Positions 36,110 through 45,184 of a DNA stretch of 64,000 nt are shown here, in pieces. The translations under genes and the position numbers were made by a program. The notes under the pieces were generated by a model. It worked only from the letters and a program-made list of their open reading frames with translations. It had not been told where the DNA came from and ran no database searches. The stretch comes from Paracoccus haematequi. Lineage in GTDB: Bacteria > Pseudomonadota > Alphaproteobacteria > Rhodobacterales > Rhodobacteraceae. Numbering within the stretch: the first letter of the stretch is position 1; the number at the start of each line of letters is the position of its first letter. Location: assembly GCF_900631945.1 (NCBI RefSeq), contig NZ_UZWE01000023.1:78973-142972 (forward strand), given 5' to 3'.

Positions 36110-37339
36110 TCAGTGCCCCGCCTTGTAGTCGGCGGCCGATTTCTCGATCACTTGGCGGATCAGGTCGGGATAGGCCGCGTGCCATTCGCTGACCGGCACC
36201 CATTTCTCGCCGTCCCATTCGGACACCCGGCCCGCGCCGCCGCCCTGGTGGTCCTCGGCGGTATAGGTGACGGGCGGCATCAGGCCTTCGGCGTCATAGC
36301 CCGCGATCTTCTCGAACCCGGCCTTCAGCGTCTCGCCGGTCAGCGGCTGGCCGGTTTCCAGGCCCAGGCGCGCGGCCTCGACCGCGACGGCCATGGTCGC
36401 CACGCCCAGGTTGTAATAGCTGTTGCCGACATTCGCGGCCTCGCCCGAGCCCTTGCCCGCGTCGATGACCTTTTCCTGGATCCGCTGGATGATCGGATGG
36501 TCGGTGCCTGCCGCCGTGGCCTCGAACCGCTTCACGCCCTTCATCTGCGGACCGACATTGGCGGCGTCGGTTTCGGCCAGCCAGATCACCGAATGGATCT
36601 GTTCGGGCGCGATGCCGTTCTGGATGGCGGTGCGCACCGACACGGCCTGACCGCCGCCCGCGCCCCAGATCAGGACGTAATCGGGACGGTAGCGCCGCAC
36701 CTCGGACCAGGCGGCGGACTGTTCGTTGCCGGGGCTGGCATAGGGGAAGGCCTGGAATTCGAAACCTTCCTGTTCGGACAGGGCCTGAAGGATCGGGCCG
36801 GGTTCGCGGCCGAAGGGGCTGTCGATATGGACGATGGCGATCTTCTTGCCTTCAAGCCCGCCGGTGTTCTTCATATGCTCGATCAGGGCGGCGGCCTGCG
36901 CCCAATAGGTCGCCATCATCGGGAAGACATAGGGAAAGACTGTCCCGTCGGAAGCATCGCCGCGCCCGTGGGCGGGGGTGATGACCACGTTCTTGTCGGC
37001 CTGCGCCTGGTCCAGGATCGCGGCGGAAACCGGCGTGGACAGGAAGTCGAACAGGATCGCGCCTTCCTCCTTGGCGCGGTTATAGGCCTCGATCCCGCGC
37101 TGCGGCTGGTTGCCGGTGTCGCGGACGATGGCGGTCACCGTGTTGCCCTCGCCCAAGGTGCCTTCGGCATTCGCCAGCGCCAGGTAATCCTGCTGGCCCT
37201 GGTTATATTGGCCGGTCACGAAGGTATAGACCGCCGTGAAGTCCTGAAGCAGGCCGAACTTGACATCCTCGGCCGCCACGGGGGCGGACAGCCCCGCCAC
37301 CAGGGCGGTCGTCAGCGCCAGTTTGCGCAGAAAGGTCAT
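36110..37339 (-). CDS. ABC transporter substrate-binding protein (LivK/HAAT type)
   Basis: A 409-residue periplasmic protein. The signal peptide ends near residue 23 (GLSAPVAAED). The type I periplasmic-binding fold is shown by KFGLLQDFTAVYTFVTGQYN, ANAEGTLGEGNTVTAIVRD, KKIAIVHIDSPFGREPG and FEFQAFPYASPGNEQSAAWS. It belongs to the group of LivK-like proteins found with aromatic or fatty acid CoA ligases. ATG 37339 is preferred over two upstream ATGs because GGGAGG sits correctly before it and the signal peptide then starts cleanly. The ligand is unknown. Confidence 0.88.
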   Translation of the reverse strand: MTFLRKLALTTALVAGLSAPVAAEDVKFGLLQDFTAVYTFVTGQYNQGQQDYLALANAEGTLGEGNTVTAIVRDTGNQPQRGIEAYNRAKEEGAILFDFLSTPVSAAILDQAQADKNVVITPAHGRGDASDGTVFPYVFPMMATYWAQAAALIEHMKNTGGLEGKKIAIVHIDSPFGREPGPILQALSEQEGFEFQAFPYASPGNEQSAAWSEVRRYRPDYVLIWGAGGGQAVSVRTAIQNGIAPEQIHSVIWLAETDAANVGPQMKGVKRFEATAAGTDHPIIQRIQEKVIDAGKGSGEAANVGNSYYNLGVATMAVAVEAARLGLETGQPLTGETLKAGFEKIAGYDAEGLMPPVTYTAEDHQGGGAGRVSEWDGEKWVPVSEWHAAYPDLIRQVIEKSAADYKAGH

Positions 37340-37378
37340 GTGTTTTCCTCCCATGTTGTGCGTTCCCCCTCCCAAGGG

Positions 37379-38452
37379 TCAGCTTCTGGCGTGGCGGAAC
37401 GGCCAGACCAGGAAATACTTGCGGATGTTGTCGTATATTTTCGCCAGGCCCAGCGGCTCCAGCAGCAGGAAGCCGATGATCATGGCGCCATAGATCATCA
37501 GCGGCAGGTGCGACAGGAAGTTCTGGCTGACCGGCACCCAGCCCGACGCGGCCAGGGCCGAGATGATGTTGGTCAGGAAGATCGGCGCCAGCAGCACGAA
37601 GCCCGCGCCCAGCCAGGATCCGATCACCGACCCCAAGCCGCCCACCAGCACCATGGCGACAAGCTGGATGGACACGTTGAAGCCGAACTGTTCCGGCGTC
37701 ACCGCGCGATAGAAGCAGAAGGCCAGGATCGCGCCCGTCACCCCGCCCATGAAGGACGACGTGAAGAAGGCCATCAGCTTGGTCTTGAACGGATCCACCC
37801 CGATCACGGCGGCGGCGAAGTCCTTGTCGCGGATCGCCACCAGGGCGCGGCCAAAGGAGGTGCGCTTGACGTTCATGAAGAACACCGTCAGCAGCACCGC
37901 CCAGCCGAGCGCCAGCCAGTAGCGCGAGGCGAGGCTGTCGATGGGCATGAACAGGAAGCTGACCGCAGGCGTGCGCAGCGTCGCGTGCGCGCCGCCGGAA
38001 ATGGCGGGAATGTTCACCACCACCCAATCGACCAGATACTGCATCGCCAGGGTGGCCATCACCAGATACAGGCCCTTGACCCGCAGCGCCGCGCCGCCGA
38101 AGACCGCGCCGATCACGGCGGCGATCAGGCCCGACAGCAGCAGCGCCAGTTCGAACGGCACCCCCGCCCGGACCAGGTGGATCGAGGCATAGGCCCCGAT
38201 CGCCATCACCGCGGCGAACCCGAAATGCAGCTGCCCCGCCAGCCCCATCAGCAGCGTCAGCGACAGCGCCGCCGCCGACCAGATCACCCAGGGCAGCACA
38301 TAGCTGCCCAGATACAGCGGCGAGACATAGAGCGGCGCCAGCAGCGCCAGCACCAGCAGGGCGATCACCAGCCTGCGGTCGGTGGGGATCTTCCACAGCT
38401 TGCGGTCGGCCTGATAGCTGGTGTGATAGGTGCCAGAGAGGCGATAGAACAT
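37379..38452 (-). CDS. livM: Branched-chain amino acid-type ABC permease LivM
   Basis: A 357-residue permease with 8-10 membrane helices. The family blocks are LTLLMGLAGQLHFGFAAVMAIGAY, GLYLVMATLAMQYLVDWVVV, TSFGRALVAIRDKDFAAAVIG and VLVGGLGSVIGSWLGAGFV. The cytoplasmic N terminus of about 25 residues (MFYRLSGTYHTSYQADRKLW) is characteristic of the subgroup. It forms the channel with LivH, whose stop codon is 4 bases upstream. Confidence 0.92.
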   Translation of the reverse strand: MFYRLSGTYHTSYQADRKLWKIPTDRRLVIALLVLALLAPLYVSPLYLGSYVLPWVIWSAAALSLTLLMGLAGQLHFGFAAVMAIGAYASIHLVRAGVPFELALLLSGLIAAVIGAVFGGAALRVKGLYLVMATLAMQYLVDWVVVNIPAISGGAHATLRTPAVSFLFMPIDSLASRYWLALGWAVLLTVFFMNVKRTSFGRALVAIRDKDFAAAVIGVDPFKTKLMAFFTSSFMGGVTGAILAFCFYRAVTPEQFGFNVSIQLVAMVLVGGLGSVIGSWLGAGFVLLAPIFLTNIISALAASGWVPVSQNFLSHLPLMIYGAMIIGFLLLEPLGLAKIYDNIRKYFLVWPFRHARS

Positions 38453-38456
38453 GGCG

Positions 38457-39335
38457 TCAGATCCTCTCGATGTCTTCTCGGCCGAAGATGCCGAAGGGGC
38501 GGACCATGATGGTCAGCAGGATGATCAGCGAGGTGACGACATCGCGCGTCGATCCGCCCGCGATGCTGTCCAGATATCCGGGGATCACGGTGCCCAGCAC
38601 GCCGACCAGGATGCCGCCGACGACCACGCCGGGCACCGAATCGACTCCGCCCAGGATCACCACGGCGACGGCGGGGAACAGCAGCGTGGACAGCGTCCAG
38701 TCCACCCCCTGCGACGATCCCCACAGCGCCCCGGCGACCACGGCGGCGATGCCCGCCAGGCCCCAGGAAATGCCGATGGCGCGTTCCACGGAAATGCCCA
38801 CCGCCCAGCTTGACACATGGTCGTCGCTGACCGCGCGCAGCTTGGTGCCCAGCCTTGTGCGGAAGAACAGCAGCGAGGCGCCGACCAGCAGCAGCGCGAT
38901 GATGCCGCCGTAAAGCGAGGTGCGGTTGATGAACACGTCGCCGACGATGATCGGCGCGAAGCCGATGCCCAGGTCGATGGGCTTGGGCGCCGATCCCAGC
39001 ACGCCCGGCACCAGGCCGCGCAGCAGGATCTCCAGCCCCAGGGTCAGCATCACCACCATGATGACCGGCTGGCCGACCATCCGGCGCAGCAGCAGCCGTT
39101 CGACCACAAGCCCGAAGCCGAACATGATCGCGGCGGCGATGGGGATGGCGATCCAGACCGACAGGCCCCAGGACATCACCAGCCAGACCGCGTAGCCTGC
39201 GGTCATCACCAGGGCGCCCTGCGCCAGGTTCGGCACGCCCGCCGATTTGTAGATCAGCACGAAGCCCAGGGCGACCAGCGAATACATCAGCCCGGTCAGC
39301 GCGCCGGAAATCAGCAGTTCCAGGAAATACGCCAT
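38457..39335 (-). CDS. livH: Branched-chain amino acid-type ABC permease LivH
   Basis: A 292-residue permease starting MAYFLELLISGALTGLMYSL, with VALGFVLIYKSAGVPNLAQG and NGG-type conserved loops replaced by AVVILGGVDSVPGVVVGGIL near the C terminus, as in LivH. The start is ambiguous: GTG 39338 overlaps the ligase stop by 4 bases, and ATG 39335 overlaps it by one. ATG is used here. It is the second membrane subunit alongside LivM. Confidence 0.92.
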   Translation of the reverse strand: MAYFLELLISGALTGLMYSLVALGFVLIYKSAGVPNLAQGALVMTAGYAVWLVMSWGLSVWIAIPIAAAIMFGFGLVVERLLLRRMVGQPVIMVVMLTLGLEILLRGLVPGVLGSAPKPIDLGIGFAPIIVGDVFINRTSLYGGIIALLLVGASLLFFRTRLGTKLRAVSDDHVSSWAVGISVERAIGISWGLAGIAAVVAGALWGSSQGVDWTLSTLLFPAVAVVILGGVDSVPGVVVGGILVGVLGTVIPGYLDSIAGGSTRDVVTSLIILLTIMVRPFGIFGREDIERI

Positions 39336-41284
39336 CACGCGGCCCCTTTCACGTCGGACAGCCGCAGCACCCGGTCAAGCGAGCCGGTCTGGCCGTTTTC
39401 ATAGGTGATCTGCGCCTTGAAGTCGATTTCGGCCGCGCCCGCGTTCATCGCCTCGATGATCGGGCCATAGCGGTCGTCGATCACGTTGCGCTTCAGCTTG
39501 CGGGTGCGCGTGACCTCTCCGTCGTCGGGGTCGAATTCCTTGTGCAGATTGACGAAGCGCGCGATGGACAGGCCGTGCGGCAGATGTGCGTTCACATCGG
39601 CGATCTGGCCCGCGATCAGGTCATAGATCCGCTGCTGCTGCGACAGTTCGGCATAGGACGTATAGGGCACGCCATGTTCCTGCGCCCATTGCCCGACCGC
39701 CTGGAAGTCGATGCAGACGATGGCCGTCAGCATGTCGCGTCCCTGGCCGATGACGGCAGCGTCCTTGATATAGGGGCTGAATTTCAGCCGGTTCTCGATA
39801 TAGGTCGGGATGAAGCGGGTGCCGTCGCGCTTTTCCACCACCTCGGAGACGCGGCCCAGGACCACAAGCTGCCCGTCCGGTTCGATCTGGCCCGCGTCGC
39901 CCGTGTGCAGCCAGCCGTCGCGCAGGGCCTCGGCGCTGGCCTTGGGGTTCTGGAAATAGCCGTCGAAGATATTGTCGCCGCGCAGCAGGATCTCGCCATG
40001 TTCGTCGATCTTCATGTCCACGCCGGGGAACGGGCGGCCCACCGTGGTCAGCGAGATGTCCTCGGGCTTCTGGGCCACGGCCAGGGCGCAGTTTTCGGTC
40101 TGGCCATAGAACTGCCGCAGGTTCAGGCCGATGGCGCGGAACCACAGGAACACGTCCTCGCCGATGGCCTCTCCGGCGGTATAGGCGCGCTTCACCCGGC
40201 CCAGGCCAAGCTGGTCGCGGATCGGACCATAGATCAGCCATTCGCCCAGCCAATGCGTCAGCCCGCCGCCGCCGGGCTTGCCATCCAGCCTGGCGCGTTC
40301 CACCGCCATGGCGCGGGGCATGAACCAGTCATAGAGCCGCCGTTTCAGCCCGGTGGTTTCGGCGATCCCCACCTGCACGCGGGTCAGCATGGCCGACCAG
40401 GCGCGGGGGGATGCGAAATACAGCGTCGGCGCCATTTCCCGCAGGTCGTGCAGAGCGGTCTCGTTCGCTTCGGGGATGTTGACGGTGAACCGCAGTTCCA
40501 TCGCCGCGCCGACCGAAAAGATGAAGTCGCCCACCCAGGCCATCGGCAGATAGGCCATGTGGACCTCGCCCTGCTGGAAATATCCGGCGGCGGCGGCGTT
40601 GCGGACCCCCGACAGGACATGGCCGTGCTTCAGCGGAATGCCCTTTGGGGCGCCGGTGGTGCCGGACGAATGCATCAGCACCACGGTGTCGTGGATGGTC
40701 GGCCGCGCGATCAGCGCCTGGGCCAGGCCGGGATCGGCCTTCAGCCGCGCCGCGCCCTCGGCCCGTATGGCGTCGAAGCCCGCCACGCCCGGCGGTTCCC
40801 GGCCCGCAAGGCCGCGCGGGTCGTCATAGATCACCAGATCCAGATGCGTCCAGCGGCCCTTGGCCTCCAGCATCTTGTCGACCTGTTCCTGATCCTCGGC
40901 CACGGCGACGCGGATATCCTCGCGCTCCATCTGCGCGGCCAGTTCCTCGGTGGGCGCGTCGGCATAGGCCGGGGACGGGATCGCCCGCAGGCAGGCCGCG
41001 CCCAGCATCGCGAAATACAGGTTCGGGCGGTTGTCGCCGATCACCATCACCACGTCGCCCGGCTTCACGCCGCGCGCTTCCAGACCGGCGGCGAATTCGG
41101 TGACGGCGCGCAGATAATCGGCCCAGGTGTATTCCTGCCAGATGCCATGGTCGCGTTCGCGCATGGCGACCTGGTTCGGCACCTCGGCCGCGTTCTGCGC
41201 CAGCCGCGCCAGGATCGTGTCCTCGGTGCGCCAGTTCGGATGCAGCGCCTGGGCCTGGGCCATGTTCACCGGATCATGCTGCAT
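39335..41284 (-). CDS. AMP-dependent long-chain acyl-CoA synthetase-like ligase
   Basis: A 649-residue ANL-superfamily enzyme. The ATP loop is VLMHSSGTTGAPKGIPL, later QFYGQTENCALA (A5), GEILLRGDNIFDGYFQNP (A6-A7), GWLHTGDAGQIEPDGQLVVLG with the adenylate-binding Asp, and a C-terminal lid with TRKLKRNVIDDRY in place of the usual GK(I/V) block. It is of the FadD15/long-chain class and should make a CoA thioester from an acid brought in by the co-encoded ABC importer. It overlaps livG by 11 bases. An in-frame ATG at 41263 is a possible alternative start. Confidence 0.88.
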   Translation of the reverse strand: MQHDPVNMAQAQALHPNWRTEDTILARLAQNAAEVPNQVAMRERDHGIWQEYTWADYLRAVTEFAAGLEARGVKPGDVVMVIGDNRPNLYFAMLGAACLRAIPSPAYADAPTEELAAQMEREDIRVAVAEDQEQVDKMLEAKGRWTHLDLVIYDDPRGLAGREPPGVAGFDAIRAEGAARLKADPGLAQALIARPTIHDTVVLMHSSGTTGAPKGIPLKHGHVLSGVRNAAAAGYFQQGEVHMAYLPMAWVGDFIFSVGAAMELRFTVNIPEANETALHDLREMAPTLYFASPRAWSAMLTRVQVGIAETTGLKRRLYDWFMPRAMAVERARLDGKPGGGGLTHWLGEWLIYGPIRDQLGLGRVKRAYTAGEAIGEDVFLWFRAIGLNLRQFYGQTENCALAVAQKPEDISLTTVGRPFPGVDMKIDEHGEILLRGDNIFDGYFQNPKASAEALRDGWLHTGDAGQIEPDGQLVVLGRVSEVVEKRDGTRFIPTYIENRLKFSPYIKDAAVIGQGRDMLTAIVCIDFQAVGQWAQEHGVPYTSYAELSQQQRIYDLIAGQIADVNAHLPHGLSIARFVNLHKEFDPDDGEVTRTRKLKRNVIDDRYGPIIEAMNAGAAEIDFKAQITYENGQTGSLDRVLRLSDVKGAA

Positions 41285-42041
41285 GGCGCGGCTTTCCGAT
41301 ATAGGCCTCGACCACGCGGGGATCGGCGATGGCTTCGCGCGCCGGGCCTTGCGCGATTTCCTGGCCGTTGTTCAGCACCAGCACCCGGTCGCAAAGCGCG
41401 GTGACCACATCCATGTGATGTTCGATGATCAGCACCGTCAGCCCCAACGCTTCCTGCGCGTCCAGGATGAAGCGGACCATGTATTCCTTTTCCTCTTGGT
41501 TCATGCCCGCCATCGGCTCGTCCAGGACCAGCAGCTTGGGTTCGGCGCAGAGCGCGCGGGCCAGTTCGACGCGCTTTTGCAGGCCCAGGGGAATCACGTC
41601 GACATGCTCGTCCCGCGCGGGGGCCAGTTGCAGCAGGTCGATCACCTCCTCGACATGACGGCGGTGTTCGACTTCCTCCTTCTGCGCCCACCAGGGATAG
41701 AAGAAGGACGCCAGCGGGTTCGGCTTCATGAAGATGTGCCGGCCCATCAGGATGTTGTCCAGCACGCTCATCCCGTGGAACAGCGCGACGTTCTGGAAGG
41801 TGCGGGCCACGCCCATCCCGGCGATGCGGAACGGCTTCAGCCCGTTGATCCGGGTGCCGTCCAGGGTGATGCGGCCTTCCTGCGGCGGATAGAATCCGGT
41901 GATGGCGTTGACCAGCGTGGTCTTGCCCGATCCGTTCGGCCCGACCAGGCCGAAGATCTCGCCCCGCCGCACCGCGACCGAGACGTTCTTCAGCGCGACC
42001 ACGCCGCCGAACCGGCGGACGACATTGTCGCAGACAAGCAT
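41274..42041 (-). CDS. livG: Branched-chain amino acid-type ABC transporter ATPase LivG
   Basis: A 255-residue ATPase starting MLVCDNVVRRFGGVVALKNV. Walker A is GPNGSGKTTLVN, followed by the LivG hallmark MGVARTFQNVALFHGMSVLD. The signature region is unusual: IPLGLQKRVELARALCAEP in place of LSxGQQ. Walker B is LLVLDEPMAGMN and the H-loop IIEHHMDVV. ATG 42041 is preferred because AAGGGC lies 8 bases upstream; ATG 42056 adds five residues. It is the first gene of the livG-ligase-livH-livM-livK-livF-paaK-like operon, divergent from a LysR regulator. Confidence 0.9.
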   Translation of the reverse strand: MLVCDNVVRRFGGVVALKNVSVAVRRGEIFGLVGPNGSGKTTLVNAITGFYPPQEGRITLDGTRINGLKPFRIAGMGVARTFQNVALFHGMSVLDNILMGRHIFMKPNPLASFFYPWWAQKEEVEHRRHVEEVIDLLQLAPARDEHVDVIPLGLQKRVELARALCAEPKLLVLDEPMAGMNQEEKEYMVRFILDAQEALGLTVLIIEHHMDVVTALCDRVLVLNNGQEIAQGPAREAIADPRVVEAYIGKPRHAA

Positions 42042-42158
42042 GTGATCGCCCTTCATGCGGGCAAGCGTCCGTTCAGTCCGCGCATGGCTGTCCTCCCAAA
42101 CAGTCTGCTGGCCGGTCCTCTGCCGACCCGGATGGGAAAAGGCTAGCATTGGATTCGT

Positions 42159-42176
42159 TTTTCGGTAAACCGAAAA
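42159..42176. promoter_or_regulatory. Perfect palindrome in the livG/LysR divergent region, likely LysR operator
   Basis: TTTTCGGT (42159-42166) and ACCGAAAA (42169-42176) are perfect 8-bp arms around AA, 31 bases from the LysR start. LysR proteins typically bind T-n11-A palindromes between their own gene and a divergent target operon, which matches the setting here. Confidence 0.6.
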
Positions 42177-42206
42177 GAATGGCAAAGTTCTTTCGGGATT
42201 CCTGAA

Positions 42207-43127
42207 ATGCACCCCAATCTGGTCGATCACCTGCGGGCCTTCTGCGCCATCGCCGACGGCGGCAGCCTGACGGCGGCGGCCAGGGACTTGCGGCGCCCGA
42301 TCTCGTCCGTCAGCTATTCGCTGGCCCAGCTGGAAAGCCAATGCGGCTTTCCGCTGCTGGGGCGGGGCACCAACCGGGCCGAGTTGACCGAACGCGGCCG
42401 CGTGCTGCTGGCCGAGGCGCGCAGCGTCGTCGAACGCGCCCGCAGCTTCACCACCCATGCCGAATCGCTGGAGAAGGGAGAGGAAACGCGCCTGCGGGTG
42501 CTGGTCGACGTGCTGTTTCCGCGCGCGGATCTGAACGACGCGCTGCGGGCCTTTTCGGCGGATCACCCGCATGCGCGGTTCCAGTTCTTCAATTCGTCGC
42601 TGGCGACGCTGTGGGACGACCTGCGCGGCGGGGGCATCGACTTCGCCCTGACGCTGGCCGCCGCGATCCCCTCGGACATCGCCGCCCGCCACCTGGGGAC
42701 CGAGACGCTGGGTCCGGTCTGCGCCGCCCATCACCGGCTGGCCGCCCTGCCGCAGCCGCTGGCGATGCGCGCCTTCGACCGGGAACGGCAGATCTATTAC
42801 GTCGGATCGCCGCAGATCGACATGGAGCGCGTGGGGCGGCTGTTTTCCACCGATGTCTGGACCGTCAACGATGTGGAATCGATCAAGTCGATGGTCGCGG
42901 CAGGGCTGGGCTGGTGCTTTTCCGCCAGCCGCACCTTCGAGCCGGAAATCGCGCGCGGCGAGGTGGTGCGCCTGACCTGCGAGGACATGCAGTTCCACCC
43001 GGTCCGCACCGTGGTGGTGGCCTGGCCCGCGCATCGCCGCCCCGGCCCGCTGGGCAGGCAGATGGTGCAGGCCTTGGCCGACCAGTTCGGCCAGGGCGCC
43101 GCCGATGTCAGGCCAGAAGCCCGGTAA
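42207..43127 (+). CDS. LysR-family transcriptional regulator
   Basis: A 306-residue LysR protein. The N-terminal helix-turn-helix is FCAIADGGSLTAAARDLRRP and ISSVSYSLAQLESQCGFPLL, followed by the linker helix and the effector domain (LRVLVDVLFPRADLNDALRA to the end) of substrate-binding fold. It is divergent from the liv-type operon and is the obvious candidate to control it, probably sensing the acid or its CoA ester. The last 20 bases overlap the 3' end of the convergent peroxidase remnant. Confidence 0.9.
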   Translation: MHPNLVDHLRAFCAIADGGSLTAAARDLRRPISSVSYSLAQLESQCGFPLLGRGTNRAELTERGRVLLAEARSVVERARSFTTHAESLEKGEETRLRVLVDVLFPRADLNDALRAFSADHPHARFQFFNSSLATLWDDLRGGGIDFALTLAAAIPSDIAARHLGTETLGPVCAAHHRLAALPQPLAMRAFDRERQIYYVGSPQIDMERVGRLFSTDVWTVNDVESIKSMVAAGLGWCFSASRTFEPEIARGEVVRLTCEDMQFHPVRTVVVAWPAHRRPGPLGRQMVQALADQFGQGAADVRPEAR

Positions 43128-44125
43128 AGCGCAGCATCGCCTTGAGGCTGTCGATCGGCTGGGACGGCCGGAACAGGCTGGGCGACCAGCGATGCCCGTC
43201 GATCCGCGCGTTCCAGTATGAGCCGGCGTCGCTCAGGACCAGCCCTGCCAGCGTGTTGGCGACCAGATGGCTGCCAAGCGCGCCCAGGTGGTTGCCGCCG
43301 ACCAGCTCGGCCTCGCGCAGGACATAGAACCACAGGGGTGGTGGCCGCATCCAGGCCGGGGGCGGTCAGGAAATCCCGCCCCTCCGCCACCTGCTGCGGG
43401 GTCAGGGCCGGGATCGGGCGATACAGGCCGGTGGCGTTGATGGCCTGGATCAGCCCCTGGGCGGACGGGATGTTCAGCCGGTATCCGCGCCGCAGGTTGC
43501 GCATCGCCAGGCGCTTCATCACCGCCGGGGTGGCGGGCTGGTTGATCATGTCGTCCAGCGGCGGGGCCAGATGCGTGTCGATCCTGAGGGCCGAGCGCAG
43601 GGGCGTTTCGGCATGGACGAAGCGGTCCCATTCGATCACCCAATTGCCGGGCAGGGCGGATTTGGGATCGGCCGTCAGGGGCGAGGGCATCCCGCCGCTG
43701 CCGGTGAATTCGAACAGCTGCGTGAAGCTGGCGAAGGGCAGGATCTGCGCCGATCCGGCCGCCGCCGTGCGGAAGAAGCGGTTATGGTCGTAACCGCCGC
43801 GCACCATCGAATGCCCGAAGCGGAAGCCCGCGACCGAAAATTCCAGCGGCGTCGGCATCCGGGCGGGATCGGCGGGCGGATTGGCGGCCAGGAATTCCGC
43901 GTAAAGCGGCGCGCCGGTGGCCAGAACCTCGTCCACCACATCGCCTGCGCAGATCGCGGGCAGGAAAGCGTTCAGGACCAGCCACTGGTAATGGAAACGG
44001 GTCAGGCGGCGGGCTTCCTCGAAGTCGTTGCCCAGATCGACCAGCCGGTTGTGCAGGCGCAGGAAGGCCACATGCAACTGCGCCACCGGCAGGTTTTCGT
44101 CGTTGCGCCCGTCGGACGATCCGCG
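43108..44125 (-). pseudogene. Haem peroxidase family gene, N-terminally truncated and frameshifted
   Basis: Two minus-strand frames together encode the C-terminal part of an animal-type haem peroxidase. The first (to about 43345) has GRNDENLPVAQLHVAFLRLH with the haem-ligand region, RFHYQWLVLNAFLPAICAGD and RNLRRGYRLNIPSAQGL. The second (43350 down to 43108) continues with LWFYVLREAELVGGNHLGAL and GPVGSHLVANTL-type residues. The switch occurs within a GGGGTGGTGG run near 43333-43344 and needs a single-base indel. The N-terminal half of the domain, including the distal histidine region, is absent upstream of about 44125, and no start codon or ribosome binding site fits. It is a decaying gene, or there is a sequencing error in addition to a true truncation. 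Confidence 0.75.
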
Positions 44126-44320
44126 TTCCGTGGCTGAGCGAGAACAGCATCTTGAACTCCGGGCAATCGTGATCACAGCAGCGCGAAGGGGTTGCGCCGG
44201 ACAACAGGGCCGCAATGATGCGGTTTGGCGGGACTATTCCGGCGCGATCCTGTTTCAGCCCGGAAGGAAAATCCCATTCAAATAAATATCATTAATTCGG
44301 AATTGAATCCACAAATAAAG

Positions 44321-44360
44321 AAACGGAATATATTGAGGCATCGTTCAATATATTCCGTTT
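44321..44360. repeat. AT-rich perfect inverted repeat, 16-bp arms
   Basis: AAACGGAATATATTGA (44321-44336) and TCAATATATTCCGTTT (44345-44360) are exact inverse complements around 8 bases. It lies in an AT-rich patch (about 44275-44390) between the peroxidase remnant and the 3' end of the SDR gene. On the minus strand it is followed by CTTTATTTG, so it could terminate the catabolic operon, but the stem is unusually AT-rich for that. An operator or the scar of a lost mobile element is the alternative. Confidence 0.7.
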
Positions 44361-44401
44361 ATCCGATAAGGAATTTCAATCGGTTCGCGGGCGCGGGACG
44401 G

Positions 44402-45184
44402 TCAGACCGCGCGCTGCGTCCCGTCCTCGCGCCGCAGGGCGGGCAGGCCGACCCCGGTCGCGTCGAATCCGCCATCGACGGCCAGGGTCTGGCCGCTGAC
44501 GAAGCTGGCCTTGTCGGAACACAGGAAGACGATGGCCTCGGCGATCTCACGCGCCTCGCCGTATCGATTGAGCGGGATGGCGTCGTAATAGGCGCTGATG
44601 ATTTCCGGCGCGTGGACCGCCATCGCCAGCTTGGTGCGGACCGGGCCGGGGGCCACGCAGTTGACGCGGATGCCCTGTTCGCCCAGTTCCGCCGCGAATT
44701 GCTTGGTCAGGTGGATCACGGCGGCCTTCGACGTGCCATAGGCCACCCGCAGCGTCGATGCCCGCAGCCCGGAAATCGAGGCGATGTTGACGATGGCGCC
44801 TTTGGTCTTGGCCAGTTCCGGGATGGCGGCCTGGGTGCACAGGAACACGCCGTCCAGGTTGGTGGCCATCACCTCGCGCCACTGGTCGAAATTCGTCTGG
44901 TTGGCGCGGGAAAACAGCGCCACGCCCGCGTTGTTCACCAGGGCGTCGACGCGGCCGAAACGGCTGACCACGCTGCGGATCACGCCGTCCACGCTTTGCG
45001 GGTCGGAAATGTCGGCCTCGATGGGCATGACGTTTGCGATGTGATCACAGGCGCGGTGCAGTTCCTCGGCATCGCGGTCCACCACGGCGACGCGCCAGCC
45101 CTGCTCCAGGAAAATCTCGGTCGCGGCCAGGCCGATGCCCCGCGCGCCCCCGGTCACGATGGCAACCTTTGCGTCCTGCGTCAT
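44402..45184 (-). CDS. SDR-family NAD(P)-dependent oxidoreductase
   Basis: A 260-residue classical short-chain dehydrogenase. The cofactor loop is TGGARGIG (residues 11-18), followed by NNAG, catalytic Ser in IASISG, YGTSK as the YxxxK motif, and CVAPGPVRT. An Asp after the second strand (VVDRD) favours NAD(H). It probably oxidises a 3-hydroxyacyl-CoA or hydroxy-acid intermediate in the pathway encoded by this operon. Its start overlaps the PCC gene stop (ATGA). It is the last gene of the seven-gene operon. Confidence 0.9.
   Translation of the reverse strand: MTQDAKVAIVTGGARGIGLAATEIFLEQGWRVAVVDRDAEELHRACDHIANVMPIEADISDPQSVDGVIRSVVSRFGRVDALVNNAGVALFSRANQTNFDQWREVMATNLDGVFLCTQAAIPELAKTKGAIVNIASISGLRASTLRVAYGTSKAAVIHLTKQFAAELGEQGIRVNCVAPGPVRTKLAMAVHAPEIISAYYDAIPLNRYGEAREIAEAIVFLCSDKASFVSGQTLAVDGGFDATGVGLPALRREDGTQRAV

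Noticed and set aside
43233..43643. Alternative minus-strand frames inside the peroxidase remnant as separate small genes.
   Set aside because: They have no start signals or domain features; the remnant is better explained by a truncated, frameshifted gene.
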